A DNA stretch of 64,000 nucleotides, taken from positions 62,001-126,000 of the forward strand of contig NZ_SSHJ01000001.1 in NCBI RefSeq assembly GCF_005925345.1, read 5' to 3'. The number at the start of each line of letters is the position of its first letter. The stretch's first letter is position 1. A model generated the notes under the pieces. It saw nothing but the letters and a program-made list of their open reading frames with translations, did not search any database and had not been told where the DNA came from. Shown in pieces: positions 59,844-64,000 of the stretch. Origin of the DNA: Pedobacter ureilyticus (lineage in GTDB: Bacteria > Bacteroidota > Bacteroidia > Sphingobacteriales > Sphingobacteriaceae). Position numbers and translations under genes: made by a program.

Positions 59844-61190
59844 TCACAGCAGTTCTGTTGCTAAATTCGCCAACTCACTCCTCTCTCCTTTTTGCAAAGT
59901 AATATGCGCATAAAGTACATGATTTTTAGCATTTTCTATTAAGTAAGATAAACCATTACTTTCAGCATCTAAATAAGGTGTATCAATTTGATAAATATCT
60001 CCTGTAAAAACTATTTTTGTGTCTTCTCCTGCTCTACTTATGATTGTTTTTATTTCATGTGGCGTTAAATTTTGAGCCTCGTCTATAATAAAAAAAATCT
60101 TATTCAGTGTTCTACCTCTGATGAAAGCCAAAGGAGCAATTTCGATTTTTTCGGTACGCACTAGCTCATCAATTTTGAGTTGGGTTTTTTCATCATTAGT
60201 AAACTGTTCTCTAATAAATTTTAGGTTATCCCAAATTGGCGCCATATACGGATCTACTTTAGATTTTACATCGCCGGGTAAAAAGCCAATATCTTTATTA
60301 CTTAAAGGAACAATTGGCCGGGTGATATAAATCTGTCGGTAATCTCTACGTTGCGCTAAGGCACTAGCTAAAGCTAAAAGTGTTTTTCCTGTACCGGCAT
60401 TACCTTGTATGGTCACCAGCTTAATTGCTGGATTCAACAATGCCTCAAAAGCAAAACTTTGCTCTGTATTACGCGGCTTAACTCCAAATACGGCTTCGCT
60501 TCTAACTAACTTTAAGGTTTGGTCTTTTTTATGGTAAAAAGCAGCAATTTGTTTTCTTTTATTTTTGAGGATGTAAAAATGATTGGTCTCAATATTTTTT
60601 AAATCTAGTTCTGCAGCATTCAAGAGGTGTTCTTTTTTTAGCTGCTCAAAAAAACCTTCGTCAAAATTATTTAAGGTGGTTTTGCCACTGTAGAGTTCTT
60701 CAACGTTTTTCACTTTGCCCGTCTCGTAATCTTCTGCATGCAAACCCAATGCTTTTGCCTTTAAACGCAAGCAAATGTCTTTTGAAACTAGAATGACTTT
60801 ATGTTTCGGGTGTTCCTCCTTTAAAACTAACGCTGAATTAAGTATTCGATTATCAAACTTTCCCTGACTAAACAAGGTTTCTGCATTTTGCAGTCTAGGG
60901 AGCTCTTCGATCTGAATTTTAAATCTACCTAAACTCTTCTTATTGAGCACAAACCATTGGTTAAGCAGCTTGTTTTCGGCTGCGCTATCTATAATACGAA
61001 TGAAATTACGAGCTTCGAAATTACGGGTATCGTTGCCACTTTTAAAGTTATCCAGTTCTTCTAACACTAAAGCAGGAACTGCTACATCATGCTCCTGAAA
61101 ATTGTTTACCGCATCATGATCATATAAAATCACTGAAGTATCGAGCACAAATATTTTCTTAGCAAGTGTTACGTTATCCTTTTTCGCCAT
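59844..61190 (-). CDS. PhoH family protein with N-terminal PIN domain
   Basis: A 448-residue PhoH2-type protein, a PIN RNase domain fused to an ATPase/helicase domain. The PIN part starts KIFVLDTSVILYDHDAV with the first catalytic Asp. The PhoH domain has Walker A QGNAGTGKTLLAL and Walker B IFFIIDEAQNLTPHEIKTI. Members of this group act in RNA unwinding and cleavage. The upstream 725 bases hold no gene and end with a hairpin 110 bases before its start. A near-match -7 box (TAATTTTA) is seven bases before the ATG. Confidence 0.92.
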   Translation of the reverse strand: MAKKDNVTLAKKIFVLDTSVILYDHDAVNNFQEHDVAVPALVLEELDNFKSGNDTRNFEARNFIRIIDSAAENKLLNQWFVLNKKSLGRFKIQIEELPRLQNAETLFSQGKFDNRILNSALVLKEEHPKHKVILVSKDICLRLKAKALGLHAEDYETGKVKNVEELYSGKTTLNNFDEGFFEQLKKEHLLNAAELDLKNIETNHFYILKNKRKQIAAFYHKKDQTLKLVRSEAVFGVKPRNTEQSFAFEALLNPAIKLVTIQGNAGTGKTLLALASALAQRRDYRQIYITRPIVPLSNKDIGFLPGDVKSKVDPYMAPIWDNLKFIREQFTNDEKTQLKIDELVRTEKIEIAPLAFIRGRTLNKIFFIIDEAQNLTPHEIKTIISRAGEDTKIVFTGDIYQIDTPYLDAESNGLSYLIENAKNHVLYAHITLQKGERSELANLATELL

Positions 61191-61915
61191 AGCACACTAA
61201 AATTAAGATTAAATTAGGTAGAAATGAAATTAGGAAAATGGATTTTGATTTGCGGCAACTGCCGTTAATAGAAATTAAGATGCAACAAGTACCAAAGCAA
61301 AAACGGAGAACTGCCTCTTTCGATTTGGTTCTCCGTTTTAAACTTACCCTTATTCGTAAATATTAGTAAGCTATCAATCGAATTTAACTTTACCTCTTTG
61401 GCTTCCCTTCTTTCGAATGTTATGCCTTAGTATGATGTTCTCAAACTTTCCTTCCATAGAGTTCAAGTTTTTCCCATCATGTCTGTTCATTGTTCAGTTT
61501 GGTATTCCTACCTATTTCAACTTTCTCCATCCTTTCTTTCGAATGACCTGAGGTTGTTGCTTTTTTGTTGTTCATTTCCGTTTTGCAACTTCATTTGAAC
61601 CTATTATGTTTTTAAACATATATAGACTGATACAATTCTAATCCCGAAATTTCGTAGCTTTTCAGCTTTCATTTCGTTTTGGATTTTTTCAGACGGTCAA
61701 AGTACTTCGTTTTGATAGTATCTAAGTTAAGTACTGTTAAAACATTTGCAAAGAAAAACGGCACTGTTTTATTAACAAGTTACAAACCAAACAATTAACA
61801 CTTACAAACACTTAAGAAAGCCCAAAAATAGGTTTTACTTGCCGCAAACATAATATTATGCGATTGAGAATTAACTTATTAACAACCAGTTTATTAACAT
61901 TCCCAGCCCAATTAG
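61191..61915 (-). other. 725-base gene-free stretch, possible unrecognised RNA
   Basis: No credible gene; the longest frames are under 35 codons. The part from about 61340 to 61690 is strikingly rich in purines on the minus strand (pyrimidines on the plus strand) and contains small palindromes (CGAAATTTCG at 61647-61656; TATGTTT with its complement near 61605-61620). The word ATTCGAAAGAA occurs twice on the minus strand about 120 bases apart. A strong terminator at 61299-61339 closes it on that strand. This fits a minus-strand RNA of about 350-400 bases or a long phoH leader. It does not show the conserved cores of tmRNA, RNase P RNA or SRP RNA. Confidence 0.4.
61299..61339 (-). terminator. 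Terminator-like hairpin upstream of phoH
   Basis: Perfect 12-base arms (AAAACGGAGAAC and its complement) around a 16-base loop, followed by five T on the minus strand. No annotated gene ends here, so it must end an unseen transcript or act as an attenuator for phoH. Confidence 0.75.
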
Positions 61916-63088
61916 CTATTTTTCTATAGCCATTGGCAGCATATTTTGGTTCAACGCATTGTATTTCTTTAATATTTCTATTGTTTTTTTAATCGGTAAC
62001 GCCTTTACTTCGCGGCCTTTCTTTCCTTTTGTATCTGTTGCCATAAAAAGCGAGTTTAACAACGCTTCTTCGGTTGCTTCCCAAACTGCTAAAAACAACG
62101 GCGATAAATTGTCGTTATTCAAATCATCAATGGTTCTAGTGGTGTTTTTAGCGTTGTAGAATATTCTATTTTTCTCATAAGTAGAAAAAGCCACAGCATA
62201 GTCGCCACTGCCATTAGAAGAAAACGCACCCACATTACCGAAAGCAATATAAGATCGTTTGGCGAGCCTTTCCAAATTTCTGTCGGACAAGGGTGCATCA
62301 GTAGCAATCACAATCATACAAGAACCATCGGCCTTATAAGGCTTATTTTTATCCATTAGGTAAAAGTTATTTAGCTCTCTACCCACAGGCGCACCATTTA
62401 CTTGCAAAACCCCACCAAAATTAGATTGTACTAATACCCCTACCGTGTAGCCACCTTTTGATTTTGGCAATACACGAGAAGAGGTGCCTATACCTCCTTT
62501 AAAACCCAGTGCTTCTGTGCCAGTTCCCGCTCCAACACAACCTTCGGCAACCGGTCCATCCTTCGCATTTTGTAGTGCAGCAAGTACGTCTTCGGTTTTT
62601 ACGTGCCTACCTCTAATATCATTCAAGCCACCATCATTGGTTTCTCCAACCATTGCGTTTACCGAACGTACATTTTCGTTGCCGGGTTGTGCCAATACAT
62701 AATCTAATAGTGCATTAGCTACCAAAGGAGTGTTTAAAGTATTGGTTAGCAATATAGGCGTTTCCAAATTTCCTAATTCTTTAATTTGAGACAAACCCAT
62801 AGATTTGCCAAAACCATTGCCAATATACACGGCTGCTGGTACTTTCTCCTGAAAAATATTACCTTCATGAGGAGCAATAGCTGTTACGCCGGTTCTTACC
62901 GAATCTCCTTTAATTAATGTAGCATGCCCAACTTTTACGCCAGCCACATCAGTGATGGCATTGTATTTCCCAGTTTTAAGAATACCTGTAAATACTCCGA
63001 AATCTCTTGCCCTTCCTCTTTTTTCTTGCGCAAAAGAAAGTAATGAAGATGCAACGACTGCTAAAGTCAGTAAGGATTTAATATTCAT
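61916..63088 (-). CDS. P1 family peptidase (DmpA/BapA type)
   Basis: A 390-residue self-cleaving Ntn-hydrolase of the DmpA family, which has L-aminopeptidase, D-esterase or beta-peptidyl aminopeptidase activity. The signal peptide (LLTLAVVASSLLSFAQ) places it in the periplasm. Family blocks are ITDVAGVKVGHATL near the start and the Gly-rich region EGCVGAGTGTEALGFKGGIGTSSR. The presumed cleavage-site and nucleophile Ser is in GTSS, at about residue 205. Substrate unknown. It is divergent from the FUSC gene. Confidence 0.9.
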   Translation of the reverse strand: MNIKSLLTLAVVASSLLSFAQEKRGRARDFGVFTGILKTGKYNAITDVAGVKVGHATLIKGDSVRTGVTAIAPHEGNIFQEKVPAAVYIGNGFGKSMGLSQIKELGNLETPILLTNTLNTPLVANALLDYVLAQPGNENVRSVNAMVGETNDGGLNDIRGRHVKTEDVLAALQNAKDGPVAEGCVGAGTGTEALGFKGGIGTSSRVLPKSKGGYTVGVLVQSNFGGVLQVNGAPVGRELNNFYLMDKNKPYKADGSCMIVIATDAPLSDRNLERLAKRSYIAFGNVGAFSSNGSGDYAVAFSTYEKNRIFYNAKNTTRTIDDLNNDNLSPLFLAVWEATEEALLNSLFMATDTKGKKGREVKALPIKKTIEILKKYNALNQNMLPMAIEK

Positions 63089-63181
63089 AACTCATTCAAT
63101 ATTTTTTGTCGAAGCTAATTATAAAACTTCAAAAAGGATTACTTGCCCCAATTTTCAAATCAAAATCAACACAAATAGTGT

Positions 63182-63189
63182 TAGATTTG
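63182..63189 (+). promoter_or_regulatory. -7 element abutting the FUSC start codon
   Basis: TAGATTTG, three bases before the ATG; leaderless mRNA predicted. Confidence 0.55.
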
Positions 63190-63192
63190 TAC

Positions 63193-64000
63193 ATGCTTAA
63201 CAGGCCAATTAGAGATACACAAGATTTTTTGCTTAGCAATTATTTTGCAGAAGGCCTGCGGATTACATTTGGTGTGCTTTGCCCCTCGCTAATTATGGCA
63301 CACTACGGGATGTTACAGTACGGCATGACTTTATCTCTTGGTGCACTTTGTGTGAGCATTGTAGATTCACCTGGCCCAATTCAGCATCGCAGAAATGCCA
63401 TGTTTGTAACTACTGCATTGCTATTTTTAGTAAGTATCATTATAGGTTTAACCAATAAAAGCGACATTTTTATAGGTATTTTATTGGTAGCTTTCAGCTT
63501 TATATTCTCTATGCTGTTTTTGTATGGAGCAAGAGCAGCTGCTATTGGCACTTCGGTTTTACTCATCATGATTTTAAGTATTGATGACGTGAGGCCATGG
63601 CAAGAAGTTATTTTCTATAGCATGTTGGTGTTTATCGGAAGTATTTGGTATACCGCTTTAAGCTATGTAATTTATAGATTACGCCCTTATAGGTTGGCTC
63701 AGCAAACTTTAAGCGATTCGATACACGAGATAGCCGATTTTCTACGTGCCAAAGCCAAATTTTATGCGCAAAACACCAACTACGACAAGAACTATGCAGA
63801 ATTGTTGCAATTGCAGGTTGATGTACATCAGAAACAAGATGAAGTGCGTGAGGTACTCTTTAAAACCAGGGAAATTGTAAGGGAGTCTACTCCTCAGGGT
63901 AGATTTTTACTGATTGTTTTTACCGATACCGTTGATTTGTTTGAACAGGTAATGTCTACCTATTATAATTACAAACAACTTCATAAGCAATTTGATGACG
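63193..64000 (+). CDS. FUSC family membrane protein (YccS/YhfK-like), N-terminal part
   Basis: The first 269 codons of a protein that runs off the window. It starts MLNRPIRDTQDFLLSNYF and has four to six membrane helices in the first 150 residues (ITFGVLCPSLIMAHYG, TLSLGALCVSIVDSPGPIQHR, TTALLFLVSIIIGL, GILLVAFSFIFSMLFLYG, VIFYSMLVFIGSIWYTAL). A helical soluble part follows (SDSIHEIADFLRAKAKFY), which fits the FUSC/YccS layout. Family members are linked to export of aromatic acids, but the role here is unknown. The gene was identified by translating the plus strand from 63193. Confidence 0.83.
   Translation, partial: MLNRPIRDTQDFLLSNYFAEGLRITFGVLCPSLIMAHYGMLQYGMTLSLGALCVSIVDSPGPIQHRRNAMFVTTALLFLVSIIIGLTNKSDIFIGILLVAFSFIFSMLFLYGARAAAIGTSVLLIMILSIDDVRPWQEVIFYSMLVFIGSIWYTALSYVIYRLRPYRLAQQTLSDSIHEIADFLRAKAKFYAQNTNYDKNYAELLQLQVDVHQKQDEVREVLFKTREIVRESTPQGRFLLIVFTDTVDLFEQVMSTYYNYKQLHKQFDD

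Noticed and set aside
61374..61457. 27-codon small-protein gene before phoH
   Set aside because: No ribosome-binding site and several overlapping short frames compete; mentioned only as an option in the RNA finding.
1..64000. CRISPR arrays, tRNA and rRNA genes, prophage or integrase
   Set aside because: I looked for regular spaced repeats, T-loop GTTCGA-type words in cloverleaf context and phage or integrase proteins, and found none that hold up.

Overview
The window looks like chromosomal core sequence from a low-GC Bacteroidota, most likely a Sphingobacteriaceae member of the Pedobacter type. The signs are many promoters of the Bacteroidota -7 type (TAnnTTTG), few strong Shine-Dalgarno sequences, and a typical gene set: CTP synthase next to YidC, a DUF1343/NamZ muramidase, an S46 dipeptidyl-peptidase, DUF3667, TPR-PD40-OmpA envelope proteins, a NupG-type transporter and a TlpA-like thioredoxin. 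The genus is inferred from gene content only. I see no rRNA, tRNA, CRISPR array, prophage or conventional insertion sequence.

Layout. 1-5.3 kb: yidC (cut by the window edge), pyrG, a secreted protein, a REP-associated tyrosine transposase (RAYT) between three REP palindromes, a short-chain dehydrogenase and surE. 5.4-10.6 kb: lipid kinase, M23 endopeptidase, NamZ, a PD40 protein and a decayed serine hydrolase. 11-19 kb: gcvP, DUF3667, nucleoside permease, bifunctional nuclease, etfA and etfB. 19-31 kb: TPR protein, chromate-type transporter, LOG-family protein, dnaB, rlmB, manC, recQ, DUF2071, OmpA-type protein and queE. 31-42 kb: Rieske protein, a PIN toxin-antitoxin pair, folD, lepA, a membrane protein, a radical SAM protein, a 52-residue membrane peptide, di-haem peroxidase, MATE pump, AlbA-type protein and DUF4442. 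42-55 kb: gyrA, two tandem TPR paralogues, hydroxyacyl-CoA dehydrogenase, ruvB, TlpA-like protein, a GNAT-nitrilase fusion, queG with an overlapping secreted protein, 3-methyladenine glycosylase and free-Met-(R)-sulfoxide reductase. 55-64 kb: S46 peptidase, a small protein, Tet-type MFS pump, phoH, a DmpA-type peptidase and a FUSC membrane protein (cut by the edge).

Functional links. NamZ and the M23 enzyme are cell-wall hydrolases in adjacent transcripts. etfBA and the hydroxyacyl-CoA dehydrogenase belong to acyl-CoA oxidation. queE and queG are both queuosine genes, although 21 kb apart. dnaB, recQ, gyrA, ruvB and the glycosylase serve DNA replication and repair.

The most unusual structure is between the genes. 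First, short tandem arrays with a fixed period of 7 (sometimes 8) bases occur at many gene boundaries, with a different unit sequence at each place. Second, ten genes have a perfect TAnnTTTG box only 3-8 bases before the start codon, which predicts leaderless or near-leaderless mRNAs. Third, several families of palindromic repeats are present: REPs with their RAYT, GTCATTGCGAGG-type and CAAGCTCAG-type elements. One of these supplies the last codons and stop codon of a dehydrogenase. A 725-base gene-free stretch before phoH may hold an unrecognised RNA.
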